NCBI RefSeq assembly: GCF_001426645.1
Contig: NZ_LMEX01000002.1
Coordinates: 330,322 to 394,321, forward strand
DNA: 64,000 nt
Direction: 5' to 3'
DNA from: Rhodanobacter sp. Root480
GTDB taxonomy: Bacteria > Pseudomonadota > Gammaproteobacteria > Xanthomonadales > Rhodanobacteraceae
The position numbers were made by a program, and so were the translations under genes. Below are positions 35,156 to 44,941 of this stretch, in pieces. The notes under the pieces are model-generated. The model worked only from the letters and a program-made list of their open reading frames with translations, was not told where the DNA came from and made no database searches. The stretch's first letter is position 1. Each line of letters starts with the position of its first letter.

Positions 35156-38134
35156 TCAAGGCCTGTAGCCTCGTGGATAGCCTTTCACCGGGAGTGAACT
35201 CACCGGCAGTCCGGTATCGCCGCCTTCGGTAACGGTGCCGCTGGCATCCACATAAAAGTTGAGCACGCCCTGCGCGCTGCTTACGTAGGTGCCGCCCGGG
35301 CTGATGCTCACAGTCTGCCCGGTGCCACTCGTGACGGTAATGTTGTATCCGGTGGCCTTGGCCAGCTCGGTGACGACATGGTGTGCCGGCCCGGGCACGG
35401 TATATGCCACCGTGCCGCTGATCGCGGTACCCGCTGCCCCGGTACTGTTGATCACCACACTGTCGCCGTCGCCGCCGTCAATCCACGCGCCAACGACGCC
35501 GCCCTGGGTGATCGTGACCGGGCTGATCGCCGCCACATCCGCCGCCTGGCTCGAAAGATCGAAAACCGTCATCCAGCGCTGGCTGACATCGGTGGTGGAC
35601 GGGCGCACCTGCACCTGCCAGACCTTGGTGGTACTGCTGCTCGGATACAGCGGCACCGTGGTGATGGTTGTGTTTGCGGGCAGCAACGTGGTCATTGCAC
35701 CGGCATACTGTCCGTTGTAACTCACGTCGAGTCGCTTCTGGCCCGCGGCGGCCACGCCCGCGACGGGATTGGCGGGGAAATGCCAGGCCATGTACTGGTC
35801 GTACGAGGCGCTACCCGACGTGGTGCGGTCATAGACCACGAAGCGGTTCGGCCGCAGATAGACGATCTGCCGCGACCATGCCGCCACACCCGGGCCGGCG
35901 GAAAATTTGCGGTACATGTCCTCGAGATTGGTCGACTGCACGTAGACGTAGTCGCCGCCGTCCTCGAACGCCGACACCTTCGTGCGGACGTTGTTGTCTT
36001 CGGTCGTGTAGGCGGCCTGGCCAAAGCGATCGACTACCGTGCTGCCGCTCATGTTGCGCACGTAAAACACGTTGTACATCTGCCGATTGCCCAGGTACAG
36101 CGTGTTGTTGAACGAGCCGAACAGATCGCTGTACAACAGGTTTTCGTCGGCCGAACCATTCGGTTCGTGGGCCATCCAGCCAAAGGTGTTGACCAGCAAC
36201 GGCACATTGCCGCGCACCAGGGCGAGGCTGCCCTGATCGAAGCCTTCCTCGCCCTGGGCCGGATTGTTGACGTAAGCGGCGGCCCTGAACGACATCCAGC
36301 TGGCGCCTGTCGTCCAGTTCGAGCGCGCGGCAACTGCACCCAACCCCTTCGCGAGATAGGAACGCGGCATGGTGCCTACCTCGACCGTCGGCGCCGAAGG
36401 ATAGGACTGCAGGAACAGCAACCATGGCGCTGCCGGGTTGTAGCCGGAGGTCGCCGCACTGACCTCGTTGAGATACTGATGAAACACACCGACGCGTGGC
36501 GAGCCCCAATAGTTCAGCGCACCAAACAGCTGTTCGTACATGCCCACCTGGGTCGTCCCCACCGGCGGGTTCGCCGTGCCGCTGGCGTGGTTGGTGTCGC
36601 GATCGTCGAAATAGGCACGGGAAGGCCAGGTGAAATGCATCGCGTAATCGGCGCTTTCCAGCGGGAAGCTGTACGGTGCCGCGGCGTGCACCAGATCCAC
36701 GCCCGTCGCCGTTTTCACCTCACGCGCCGGCAGGCTCATGTTGAGGATGGCCAGCGGCGCATAGTTGCCGTAGCCCTCGGGCCAGCCGCCACCGCTCAGG
36801 TGCAGCGCAAAATACGGCTGGACCCGATTGCTGAACTGGTTGCCGTACCAATCGTCCCATTGCGCGGCGGCGCTGGGGTTTTCGCCATAGGTTGCCAGCG
36901 CGATTGCAGCCTTCGCATGGAAGTAACCGGCAAAGTAATTGCTGTGCGGATGCACGTATTCGAAATTCGCACAGGCCGACGGATTGGGATCTTCCCATGC
37001 GGTCAACCACGCGTTCGCGGCGGTATAGATCTGCGTGCGCTGGGAGGGGCTCAGCAACTCATACACCCAGTCGTAGCCAAGCCCGTAACCGACACCGAAG
37101 AAGCGGATACCGTAACCATTATCCGTGCACGGATTCTGTCCCTGGCTACCGCTGCCGGTATACGGCGCCGACATCTTCATCAGGATATCCACTGCCTTGG
37201 CACCGTAAGGCGCCGCCGCGGTGGGGTTGCTCGATTTCAGGACCTGGTAGCACATGCCCTCGGACAGCAGGGCTGGAAGATACGACTCTCCCTGATAACC
37301 CGAACCCAGGTTGGGGAGGTTCGGATAGCCGCTCTCGCTTGGATAATTGACCGTACCGCCGATGAAGGAATCGCACGTGCTTTTCAGCAGTTGCCATTCC
37401 GCCGTATTCGCGGCGGCGTGCGCGCGCATGTCACTCAGCGTTGCACTGTCCAGGATCAGGCGCGGGTGGGCTGCCGTGATCGCGGGCGCGACAGCGGCAG
37501 CCCGAACCGGAAGGGCGACCATCGCGCTCGCATCCAGCACCCGGCTCGGACGCGAGCCGACGCTGGCGATCGGGCCGGATTTCATCGGGCTTGCCCCGAT
37601 CGGACTCGCGCCGACCGAACCGGTTTCGGTGGACGCAGGCGTTGCGTCCACGGGGGCCGAAGCTGACAGGAACACGCCAAAGCCGGTTGCCTGGGCTCGG
37701 TAGCTGTCTGCGCGTGGCAGCAACGGCGCATCGGATTTTTCTTGCGAAACCGATGTGTCGGCGTTGGACGATGACGCCACCTCGGTGATGACCGACGGGG
37801 ACGGCAACGCAGCAACGGAAGATGACGGAGACGGTGCCGACGAGGCCGACGCCAACCCGGCAGACGCGGAAGAAACGGGCGTGCTCAGCGAAGAGACCGT
37901 CGAGCCTGCCTGTGCCGCAGCCTCCGATCCTTGGGATGGTGTTGGCGAAGGCGACGACGATGGCGCTGGCTCGACGACCTGTGCCATCGCGAACGCACCC
38001 AGCAGACAGGCGATGCCGACCGCGGCCAGACGCTTGTGCAAGCTGTAGCGGGCACGTTTCCCTGGCACGCGAACGATGGCGTGATCGACCGTTGAACGAT
38101 GATCACGATTCAAATGTGGGTCATGGATGGGCAC
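35156..38134 (-). CDS. Secreted heparinase II/III-like polysaccharide lyase
   Basis: 992 residues from the GTG at 38134, chosen because AGGAGAG lies 6 nt upstream. An unusually long basic N-region precedes the signal helix (LAAVGIACLLGAFAMAQ, about residues 35-52). Residues about 55-190 are a low-complexity Ser/Pro/Ala-rich stretch containing short repeats such as VGASPIGASPMKSGPI. The catalytic part starts near 220 (HPRLILDSATLSDMRAHAA), runs through an (alpha/alpha) toroid with EYVHPHSNYFAGYFHAKAAIAL, GYDWVYELL and GGGWPEGYGNYAP, and ends in a beta-rich heparinase II/III-type region (YLAKGLGAVAARSNW, LYLGNRQMYNVFYV). It should cleave the uronic-acid polymer of this locus in the periplasm or outside. 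Confidence 0.78.
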   Translation of the reverse strand: MPIHDPHLNRDHRSTVDHAIVRVPGKRARYSLHKRLAAVGIACLLGAFAMAQVVEPAPSSSPSPTPSQGSEAAAQAGSTVSSLSTPVSSASAGLASASSAPSPSSSVAALPSPSVITEVASSSNADTSVSQEKSDAPLLPRADSYRAQATGFGVFLSASAPVDATPASTETGSVGASPIGASPMKSGPIASVGSRPSRVLDASAMVALPVRAAAVAPAITAAHPRLILDSATLSDMRAHAAANTAEWQLLKSTCDSFIGGTVNYPSESGYPNLPNLGSGYQGESYLPALLSEGMCYQVLKSSNPTAAAPYGAKAVDILMKMSAPYTGSGSQGQNPCTDNGYGIRFFGVGYGLGYDWVYELLSPSQRTQIYTAANAWLTAWEDPNPSACANFEYVHPHSNYFAGYFHAKAAIALATYGENPSAAAQWDDWYGNQFSNRVQPYFALHLSGGGWPEGYGNYAPLAILNMSLPAREVKTATGVDLVHAAAPYSFPLESADYAMHFTWPSRAYFDDRDTNHASGTANPPVGTTQVGMYEQLFGALNYWGSPRVGVFHQYLNEVSAATSGYNPAAPWLLFLQSYPSAPTVEVGTMPRSYLAKGLGAVAARSNWTTGASWMSFRAAAYVNNPAQGEEGFDQGSLALVRGNVPLLVNTFGWMAHEPNGSADENLLYSDLFGSFNNTLYLGNRQMYNVFYVRNMSGSTVVDRFGQAAYTTEDNNVRTKVSAFEDGGDYVYVQSTNLEDMYRKFSAGPGVAAWSRQIVYLRPNRFVVYDRTTSGSASYDQYMAWHFPANPVAGVAAAGQKRLDVSYNGQYAGAMTTLLPANTTITTVPLYPSSSTTKVWQVQVRPSTTDVSQRWMTVFDLSSQAADVAAISPVTITQGGVVGAWIDGGDGDSVVINSTGAAGTAISGTVAYTVPGPAHHVVTELAKATGYNITVTSGTGQTVSISPGGTYVSSAQGVLNFYVDASGTVTEGGDTGLPVSSLPVKGYPRGYRP

Positions 38135-38276
38135 GTGGAGCTCTCCTGCATTGCCGCGCCGGCTATCGCCGATCGACCAGTCTTCCATCAGGGACGCGAG
38201 CTTGGCGCCCGCCTGAACCAAAGTTTGCAGCCAACGCTTTTTCACCGGCCCGGCCCCCACACTTCACGCCGAAGGC

Positions 38277-39674
38277 CTATCGGGCACCGCGACTGAACAA
38301 CACGACCTCGATCGTCTGAATGAGTATCAGCAGATCGAACAACAGGTTGTGGTTTTTTACGTAGTACAAGTCGTATTTCAATTTTTCGGCGGCATCTTCA
38401 TCCGATGCGCCATACGGATAACGCAGTTGCGCCCAACCGGCCAAACCCGGTTTCAGGCAGTGGCGCAGGTTGTAATAGCGGATCTTGGTGGCCAGGTCGG
38501 CCACGAATTGCGGGCGTTCGGGGCGCGGACCGATAAAGCTCATTTCGCCCTTGAGCACGTTCCACAATTGCGGCAGCTCGTCCAGCCGCACCTTGCGGAT
38601 AAAACGGCCAACCCGGGTGACCCGGTCGTCGTTCTTGCTGGCCCAGCGCGCCACGCCATCGATTTCCGCATCGGTGCGCATGCTGCGGAACTTGGCCAGA
38701 CGAAAGCTCTTGCCGCGCACGCCAACGCGCTCCTGGAGGTAGAAAATGGGTTGTCCGGCACCGGACTCGATGCGGATCGCCAGCGCCACCAGCAACATGA
38801 TGGGCCAGGTCAGCAAGAGCACGAGTGTGGCGATACCCAGATCGAAACAGCGCTTGCTGAGCTGCCGCAGCGGCGTGGCGTTGAAGCCGCCGGAAAAAAC
38901 CAGCCACGACGGGTCGGTGAGCGAGAGTTGCACGCGGCCGGATTCGCGCTCGAAAAAGGTGGTGAGATCGGTAACCGCCACGCCATGCTGGCGGCATTCC
39001 AGCAACTCCTCCATTGGCAGGCCGCCGCGGCGGTCATCGACGCCCACCACGACTTCGTCGACCTGTTCGCGCTCCACCAGTTCAAACAGCGTGTCCGCCG
39101 TCAGCACCTGTTCGACAGGCGCCACCAGTTGTTCGCCCGGGCGCGGCACGAAACCGACCACGGTAAACCCGCGCCGGTCGGAACGCCGACGCATGCGGCT
39201 ATGGATTTGCGAGGCACGCACGCCGGCGCCGAGAATCAGTACGCGCCGCTTGAACGATTCCACTTCCACCAGGCGCAGGAACAACGCGCGCAAGGCGGTT
39301 ACCGCGATGAAACCAATCACCAACGCGATACCCAGCACCCCGCGTCCCACGTACGCTTGCGGTACCACGTAATACGCCACGACCAGACCCAAACCGCCCA
39401 GCACGAATCCCACGCCCTGACGCGCAAGCAGGCCGAACCAGGTCGCCCGCATATGGGTTTGATATTGACCCAGCGCAGCCAGGCCAAGAAGCAGCATCAC
39501 CGCGAACACCAGCGAACGCTCCGGCATGTGGCGGGAGAATTCCTCCAGTTGATCCGGATACCGGAAATAACGCAGATACGTGGCCACGTTCAAGGACGCC
39601 GCCAACAGCAATGCCTCGCCCAGGCCCAGCAAAAGGAGCCAGCGCATAGCTTGCTTATGCAAAAAACGAAACAT
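38277..39674 (-). CDS. Undecaprenyl-phosphate sugar phosphotransferase (EpsB/GumD type, TIGR03013-like)
   Basis: 465 residues. Four or so N-terminal transmembrane helices, a CoA-binding-like Rossmann domain (KRRVLILGAGVRASQIH), a further membrane helix (LGIATLVLLLTWPIMLLVALAIRIESGAGQPIFYLQERVG) and the catalytic bacterial sugar-transferase domain with KFRSMRTDAE, RFIRKVRLDELPQLWNVLKGEMSFIGPRPERPQF. The end, TIEVVLFSRGAR, matches the sugar transferases associated with XrtA/PEP-CTERM loci. It starts repeat-unit assembly by moving a sugar-1-phosphate to undecaprenyl phosphate in the inner membrane. The lyase gene follows after 142 nt. Confidence 0.9.
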   Translation of the reverse strand: MFRFLHKQAMRWLLLLGLGEALLLAASLNVATYLRYFRYPDQLEEFSRHMPERSLVFAVMLLLGLAALGQYQTHMRATWFGLLARQGVGFVLGGLGLVVAYYVVPQAYVGRGVLGIALVIGFIAVTALRALFLRLVEVESFKRRVLILGAGVRASQIHSRMRRRSDRRGFTVVGFVPRPGEQLVAPVEQVLTADTLFELVEREQVDEVVVGVDDRRGGLPMEELLECRQHGVAVTDLTTFFERESGRVQLSLTDPSWLVFSGGFNATPLRQLSKRCFDLGIATLVLLLTWPIMLLVALAIRIESGAGQPIFYLQERVGVRGKSFRLAKFRSMRTDAEIDGVARWASKNDDRVTRVGRFIRKVRLDELPQLWNVLKGEMSFIGPRPERPQFVADLATKIRYYNLRHCLKPGLAGWAQLRYPYGASDEDAAEKLKYDLYYVKNHNLLFDLLILIQTIEVVLFSRGAR

Positions 39675-39852
39675 CCCTATCCCCTGCCCGATTCAGCGGT
39701 GGCATTACGCGAGCCAACAGGCGAGAGTATCGCCCGTTTCAGCCGAGTTTCCACGCGCCGGTAAGTCTATGCCTTTCGATTATGTCGTGCGGATCCGGCG
39801 GGAAAAATCGCCACCGCACGGCCTGTCCAGCTGCGGACGCTGACCAGGATTT

Positions 39853-40635
39853 TCATTCGCCGGCGCTACCGTCCCCGGCCATGGGCCGGTCAAGTATATG
39901 CAAATACCGCTTGCCCGACCCGACCGGCAGAGCCAGCGCCCCCACCACCGCCGTGGGTAGCTGCAATTCGTGCACGCTGCATGGCGGGCACGCGAGCCCC
40001 GGTGGTGGAGCCACGCGAGCCTCAGGCAAGGCTTCGAATGTCGCCGGCGGCGGCCCGCTCAAGCCGGTGCCGAAAGCCTTCAGCAAGGCCTCCTTGCGTG
40101 TCCACAAGCGGAGCATGGCGTGCTCGCGCGCCACGAGCGGGAGAGCATGCATATCGATTGCCTCACGCGGCGTGCAGACAGTGGACACGAGATCGGTCAA
40201 GGCACGCAACGGCGGCGAACGCTCGATGTCCACGCCCACCACGGCGGTGCGGCCCACGGCCACCGCTACCCAGCTTCCGCTGTGGCTGAGGCTGGTTGCC
40301 CAGGGCGTGCCGGGCAATTGCGGCTGACCGGTGGGGGTGCTGGTGATCCGGACCGCCGCCGCTTCACACCCGAGGCACCAACCCAGCACCGAACGCCACA
40401 TGGCGTGCGCCAGGACATAGGCCACACGGTCATGCGCGAACCGGAAGCGCGCCGCGCGTCGGCGCTCGCCAGAATCCAGCAGGTGCTCCGCGGCAACGGC
40501 CTGGTCGAGCCACGCCACAGAGTCGAATACCAGTACCGCCACATCGTCCGCGGTGGGCGGGCTGAAACCCGCCTGTAAAAAGGCGCGCGCCGCGAGCCGT
40601 GGAAACACCTCGTACACCCGATCCGCCGCGTTCAT
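39853..40635 (-). CDS. 4'-phosphopantetheinyl transferase (Sfp type)
   Basis: 260 residues from the ATG at 40635; an in-frame ATG at 40701 would run into the upstream epimerase gene. It carries the Mg/CoA motif VVGVDIER and the second motif LWTRKEALLKAFG, plus the TSLSHSGSWVAVAV strand before them. It attaches phosphopantetheine from CoA to carrier-protein serines. The locus contains six candidate targets: PCPs in the three NRPS proteins (four in all), the PKS ACP and the discrete ACP at 28883. It follows the epimerase gene by 25 nt, so the activating enzyme is co-transcribed with the sugar-nucleotide genes. Confidence 0.92.
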   Translation of the reverse strand: MNAADRVYEVFPRLAARAFLQAGFSPPTADDVAVLVFDSVAWLDQAVAAEHLLDSGERRRAARFRFAHDRVAYVLAHAMWRSVLGWCLGCEAAAVRITSTPTGQPQLPGTPWATSLSHSGSWVAVAVGRTAVVGVDIERSPPLRALTDLVSTVCTPREAIDMHALPLVAREHAMLRLWTRKEALLKAFGTGLSGPPPATFEALPEARVAPPPGLACPPCSVHELQLPTAVVGALALPVGSGKRYLHILDRPMAGDGSAGE

Positions 40636-40660
40636 GATGACGGCGGCCCCGCCGGCAGAC

Positions 40661-41722
40661 TCAGGCCTGGACACCTTCCCTGCGCGTAATGAAATCCACA
40701 TACCATGGCATCGCCTCGCCTAACCCCAACTGCAGCGTGTGCGTAGGCGCGTAGCCCAGGCGCGCGTGCGCACGACCGATATCGGCCAGCGAATGGCGCA
40801 CGTCGCCCGCACGGAAATCACGATAGACGGGCTGCTTGTCGTAGCTGACGCCCTGATCCGCCAGCTGCGTTGCCAGGCTTTCGAAAAGCTCGTTGAGGGT
40901 GGCGCGCTGGCCCACGGCAACGTTGAACACCGGCTCGCAATCGGGGTCGACCACCAGCGCCGCCAGCAGGTTGGCCTGCACCGCGTTGGCGACGTAGCAG
41001 AAGTCGCGACTGGTTTCGCCATCGCCGTTGATGAACACGTCGTCGCCGCGGATCATCGCCGCCAGCCACTGCGGGATCACCGCCGCGTACGCGCCATCGG
41101 GGTCCTGGCGGCGACCGAACACGTTGAAGTAGCGCAGCCCCACGGCCTTGAAGTCGTAGCAGCGGGCGAAGACTTCGGCGTAGAGCTCGTTGAACAGTTT
41201 GGTGGCGGCATACGGCGACAGCGGACGGCCGATGCGGTCTTCCACCTTGGGCATCGTCGGCTCGTCACCATAAGTGGAGCTGGACGCCGCGTAGGTGAAA
41301 CTGGCCACGCCCGCGTCGCGCGCGGCCACCAGCATGTTGAGGAAACCGGTGACATTGGCCGAGTGGGTGTCCACCGGATCTTCGATCGAGCGCGGCACCG
41401 AACCCAACGCCGCCTGATGCAACACATGGCGCACGCCGGCGCAGGCGGCCTGGCAATCCTCGGGGCGGCGGATGTCGCCCTTGATGAAGCGGAACCGCGA
41501 CCACGCCTCGGCGCCGACCAGCTGCTGCACCTCATCCAGATTGCGTTGATGGCCGGTGGCAAAGTTGTCCAGCCCGACCACGCGCTGGCCCAGCCGCAAC
41601 AGCGTCTCGACCAGGTTGGAACCGATGAACCCGGCGGCACCGGTAACCAGCCACGGAGCGGTCTCGGCGCGCACCCGTGCCTGCAGTGTTGCCGGCAGCC
41701 CGGCTTCGATCGTGGTCATCAC
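40661..41722 (-). CDS. wbpP: UDP-N-acetylglucosamine 4-epimerase (WbpP/TviC type)
   Basis: 353 residues. Extended SDR: NAD motif [17 protein letters not shown], active site AASSSTYGD and YAATK (Tyr and Lys), and [23 protein letters not shown]. The N-terminal extension before the Rossmann fold and the [10 protein letters not shown] segment are characteristic of WbpP/TviC, which interconvert UDP-GlcNAc and UDP-GalNAc (or the corresponding uronic acids). It overlaps the dehydrogenase gene by 4 nt (ATGA). It supplies the GalNAc-type sugar for the polymer. Confidence 0.9.
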   Translation of the reverse strand: MMTTIEAGLPATLQARVRAETAPWLVTGAAGFIGSNLVETLLRLGQRVVGLDNFATGHQRNLDEVQQLVGAEAWSRFRFIKGDIRRPEDCQAACAGVRHVLHQAALGSVPRSIEDPVDTHSANVTGFLNMLVAARDAGVASFTYAASSSTYGDEPTMPKVEDRIGRPLSPYAATKLFNELYAEVFARCYDFKAVGLRYFNVFGRRQDPDGAYAAVIPQWLAAMIRGDDVFINGDGETSRDFCYVANAVQANLLAALVVDPDCEPVFNVAVGQRATLNELFESLATQLADQGVSYDKQPVYRDFRAGDVRHSLADIGRAHARLGYAPTHTLQLGLGEAMPWYVDFITRREGVQA

Positions 41723-42996
41723 AGTCTCCCATCCACGGCTTCGCGTGGCAGTACGTATTTGACGTCGTAAAGCACCATGTCGGGCTTGCCGAATGCACGG
41801 ATGCCTGTCTCACCCAGCGCCACAAACTGCTTGTGGCCCACCGCCACGACAACGGCATCGTAGGTGCCTTGCTGTGGCTCGGACACTGGCCGAATGCCGT
41901 ATTCATGCTGCGCCTCGTCGGCGCTGACCCAGGGGTCGTACACATCCACGTTGGCGTTGTAGCCGCGCAACGCGTGCACGATGTCGACCACGCGGGTGTT
42001 GCGTAGGTCCGGGCAGTTTTCCTTGAACGCCAGCCCCAGCAGCAGGACGCGCGCACCGACCGGGTTGATCCCCTTGCACACCATCAGTCGCATCACTTCG
42101 TTGGCGATGTACGGGCCCATGCTGTCATTGGTGCGGCGGCCGGCCAGGATCACGTCGGGGTGATGGCCCACTTCCTGCGCCTTGTGGGTGAGGTAGTACG
42201 GGTCCACGCTGATGCAGTGCCCGCCGACCAGGCCCGGCCGGAACGGCAGGAAATTCCACTTGGTACCGGCCGCCTGCAGTACCTCCAACGTGTCGATGCC
42301 CAGCTTGTTGAACAGGATCGCCAGATCGTTCACCAGTGCGATGTTGAGATCGCGCTGGGTGTTTTCGATCACCTTGGCCGCCTCGGCCACCTTGATGCAG
42401 CTGGCCTTGTGCGTGCCGGCGGTGATGATCGAGCCATACAGGCGGTCGACGAAGTCGGCCACTTCCGGCGTCGAGCCGGACGTCACCTTGAGGATGCTGG
42501 TCACCCGGTGCAGCTTGTCGCCGGGATTGATCCGCTCCGGGCTGTAGCCGGCGAAGAAATCCTGGTTGAAGACCAGGCCGGAGCCCTTGGCCAGGATCGG
42601 CACGCACACTTCCTCGGTGCAGCCCGGATACACGGTGGATTCGTACACCACGACATCGCCACGCTTCAGTACCTTGCCCAGCGTTTCGCTGGCCTTGATC
42701 AGCGGCGTGAGGTCGGGCCGTTTGGCCGAGTCGATCGGCGTGGGCACGGTGACGATATAGACGTTGCAGTCGCGCAGATCGTCCAGCTGCGAGCTGAAGC
42801 GCAAATGCGTCGCTGCAGCCAGCTCCTCGGCATCGACCTCCAGCGTGGCATCACGGCCGGCGCGCAGCGCATCCACCCGCGCCGCATTGATATCGAAACC
42901 CATCGTCTTGTAGTGCTTGCCAAACTCGACGGCCAACGGCAAACCAACGTAACCGAGCCCGACAATGGCGATCCTGGCTTCTTCAAGATTCCGCAT
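41719..42996 (-). CDS. wbpO: UDP-N-acetyl-D-hexosamine 6-dehydrogenase (WbpO/TviB type)
   Basis: 425 residues from the ATG at 42996 (GGGAAG upstream). NAD motif [18 protein letters not shown], the catalytic-cysteine region [22 protein letters not shown] and the [28 protein letters not shown] helix. TviB/WbpO oxidise UDP-GalNAc or UDP-GlcNAc to the uronic acid with two NAD. With the adjacent epimerase this is the Vi-antigen/O6-type route to UDP-GalNAcA. It is the first gene of the minus-strand operon that includes the epimerase and the phosphopantetheinyl transferase. Confidence 0.92.
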   Translation of the reverse strand: MRNLEEARIAIVGLGYVGLPLAVEFGKHYKTMGFDINAARVDALRAGRDATLEVDAEELAAATHLRFSSQLDDLRDCNVYIVTVPTPIDSAKRPDLTPLIKASETLGKVLKRGDVVVYESTVYPGCTEEVCVPILAKGSGLVFNQDFFAGYSPERINPGDKLHRVTSILKVTSGSTPEVADFVDRLYGSIITAGTHKASCIKVAEAAKVIENTQRDLNIALVNDLAILFNKLGIDTLEVLQAAGTKWNFLPFRPGLVGGHCISVDPYYLTHKAQEVGHHPDVILAGRRTNDSMGPYIANEVMRLMVCKGINPVGARVLLLGLAFKENCPDLRNTRVVDIVHALRGYNANVDVYDPWVSADEAQHEYGIRPVSEPQQGTYDAVVVAVGHKQFVALGETGIRAFGKPDMVLYDVKYVLPREAVDGRL

Positions 42997-43376
42997 GCAT
43001 AACTTCCCGTTCTGATGTCCATCGGAAAAGACGCCACGCCCACCAGCAACACCGCGAGCATTGCGGGTCAACGCAACATGATAGCGCGCTGTCTACTGAG
43101 TCTCACTTTCGAACTTTCCCTGTTCACCTGCCCTGAATGCGCCGTCGGCGATCGCGACATTTCCTGGCGACCACGGCCAATTCGCCGCACCCCGGCGGCG
43201 TGATGAAATCGTGGTGGCGGCCCCCGGCGTGGCATAATGCGCCGTCACGGTTGCGCGGCTGCGCAACACTCGTCAGGCACCGCGGCCATGCCCGCCCTCC
43301 CCACGCGAGTTTGTCATCCGGCCCGGGCCGGACGCCACCGTATGGCACTCCTGTTCATCGACCGACGGTAAAGATC
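42997..43376. promoter_or_regulatory. Divergent intergenic region upstream of wbpO and fpr
   Basis: 380 nt with no gene I can support. It should hold the promoter of the wbpO operon (minus) and of the reductase gene (plus). TGGCATAAT around 43230-43238 looks like an extended -10 for the plus strand, with no matching -35. Nothing else stands out. Confidence 0.4.
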
Positions 43377-44153
43377 ATGGTGGCAATGGCGACCGAGCAC
43401 GTGATTGACGTGCACCACTGGAACGACACGCTTTTCAGCTTTCGCACCACGCGCGACCCGGGCTTCCGCTTCGACAGCGGCCATTTCGTGATGATGGGGC
43501 TGGAGGTGGATGGCCGTCCGCTGCTGCGCGCGTATTCGATCGCCAGCGCCAGCTACGAAGAGCACCTGGAGTTCTTCAGCATCAAGGTGCCGAATGGGCC
43601 GCTCACCTCGCGCCTGCAGCACCTGCAGCCGGGCGACCCGGTGATCGTCAGCCGCAAACCCACCGGTACGCTGGTGCTCAACGATCTCAAGCCGGGCAAG
43701 CATCTTTATCTGCTGGGCACGGGCACCGGCCTGGCGCCCTTCCTCAGCCTGGTCCGCGACCCCGAAACCTACGAGCGCTTCGACCGGATCGTGCTGGCGC
43801 ACGGCGTGCGCACGGTGAGCGACCTCGCCTATGCCGACTACCTCGAGCGCGAACTGCCGCAGCACGAATATCTGGGCGAACTCATCCGCGAGAAGCTGAT
43901 TTATTACCCCACAGTGACCCGCGAAGCTTTCACCAACCGCGGCCGAATTACCGATGCGATCGCCGACGGTGTGATGAGCCGCGTCACCGGCCTGCCCCCG
44001 CTCAACCCGGAGACCGACCGCGTGATGCTCTGCGGCAGCCCGGCGATGCTGGAGGATCTGGCCACCCTGCTGGATGGTCGCGGCTTCCAGCCCTCGCCGC
44101 GCACGCGGGAGCCGGGTGATTACGTGATCGAGCGCGCGTTCGTCGAGAAATAA
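43377..44153 (+). CDS. fpr: Ferredoxin--NADP+ reductase
   Basis: 258 residues from the ATG at 43377; upstream frame is not protein-like. FAD motif RAYSIAS, and the NADP part LLGTGTGLAPFLSLVRDP with VMLCGSPAMLEDL. The N-terminal ATEHVIDVHHWNDTLFSFRTTRDP and the ending GDYVIERAFVEK match proteobacterial subclass-I Fpr. It passes electrons between NADPH and ferredoxin/flavodoxin. Housekeeping gene at the edge of the biosynthetic locus; convergent with the next gene. Confidence 0.93.
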   Translation: MVAMATEHVIDVHHWNDTLFSFRTTRDPGFRFDSGHFVMMGLEVDGRPLLRAYSIASASYEEHLEFFSIKVPNGPLTSRLQHLQPGDPVIVSRKPTGTLVLNDLKPGKHLYLLGTGTGLAPFLSLVRDPETYERFDRIVLAHGVRTVSDLAYADYLERELPQHEYLGELIREKLIYYPTVTREAFTNRGRITDAIADGVMSRVTGLPPLNPETDRVMLCGSPAMLEDLATLLDGRGFQPSPRTREPGDYVIERAFVEK

Positions 44154-44190
44154 GCCGCCTGTCGGCAAGCGGGAGACGCATGCAAACGGG

Positions 44191-44844
44191 TCAGTCGCGC
44201 ACGCGACCTTTCCCTTCGTTGTCCCAGTAGCCGAAAAGACGGCGCGCAATCAGCTTGTACAGGCGCTTTCCCGTGGCGCGCCATAGCCGCGAGTGCGGCG
44301 CGGGGGTGTTCAGGATCGCGCGCTGGCGAGTGCTCAACGCCTGCGGGCAATACGTGCGCTTGTGCTTGAGCAGGTGGCGCAGGTCTTCCCGCGCCAGCAC
44401 ACGATAAAGCGCGCCGCGGCGACCGCGCGTCCAGGCAATCTGGAAATCCACCAGCGCGGGGCTGCCGTCCTCGCGCACCAGCCAGTTGGGCTCCTTTGCC
44501 AGATCGTTGTGCACCACGCCACGACGGTGCAATTGCGACAGCAACGACAACGCCTGGCGGTAATAGTCGCGGTCGGTCGGCCGTGCCTGCTGCATCGGCG
44601 CGCCGGGAATGTAGCTGCGCAACAACACCGCACCGTCCCAGCCGAGCAATCGCGGTACACCGGCCACGTCGGCAAGCCGCACCAGCGCCCGTGCCTCCCG
44701 CGCTGCCGCGCGACGCGCCAGCGGTCGCGCCCACCAGCGGGCGGCCCGAATGTCGCGCCGTATCACCGGCACACCCTCGTGCACCGCCATCTCGATACGA
44801 CCCAGTTCATCGGCTTTGAGTACAGTGGCCTCGGGAATGTTCAA
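44191..44844 (-). CDS. Small RIO/LPS-kinase-like protein
   Basis: 217 residues. A minimal protein-kinase-like fold: catalytic loop GVVHNDLAKEPNWLV (Asp and Asn in place) and metal motif ALVDFQIAW (DFQ instead of DFG). There is no clear glycine-rich loop; the N-terminus has an Arg-rich RRDIRAARWWARPLARRAAAREARAL stretch that includes the usual Lys/Glu region. Related proteins phosphorylate Kdo/heptose in lipopolysaccharide or are RIO-like kinases of unknown target in xanthomonads. It is separate from the sugar operons. Confidence 0.7.
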   Translation of the reverse strand: MNIPEATVLKADELGRIEMAVHEGVPVIRRDIRAARWWARPLARRAAAREARALVRLADVAGVPRLLGWDGAVLLRSYIPGAPMQQARPTDRDYYRQALSLLSQLHRRGVVHNDLAKEPNWLVREDGSPALVDFQIAWTRGRRGALYRVLAREDLRHLLKHKRTYCPQALSTRQRAILNTPAPHSRLWRATGKRLYKLIARRLFGYWDNEGKGRVRD

Positions 44845-44941
44845 GCTGACCTCGTCGACACGCGCATCAGCCCATGATGGCGCATCGTTGATGAAGGTTG
44901 CGGACTATCGCGCCGCATGAATCCGGCAGGGGGAAGCTTCG

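Noticed and set aside
35378..37666. 762-codon open frame opposite the lyase
   Set aside because: Shadow of the lyase; Arg/His-rich composition and no motif.
26879..42996. Exosortase or PEP-CTERM targets suggested by the XrtA-like gene set
   Set aside because: No protein with the exosortase membrane topology and no short PEP-motif C-terminus was found in the window.
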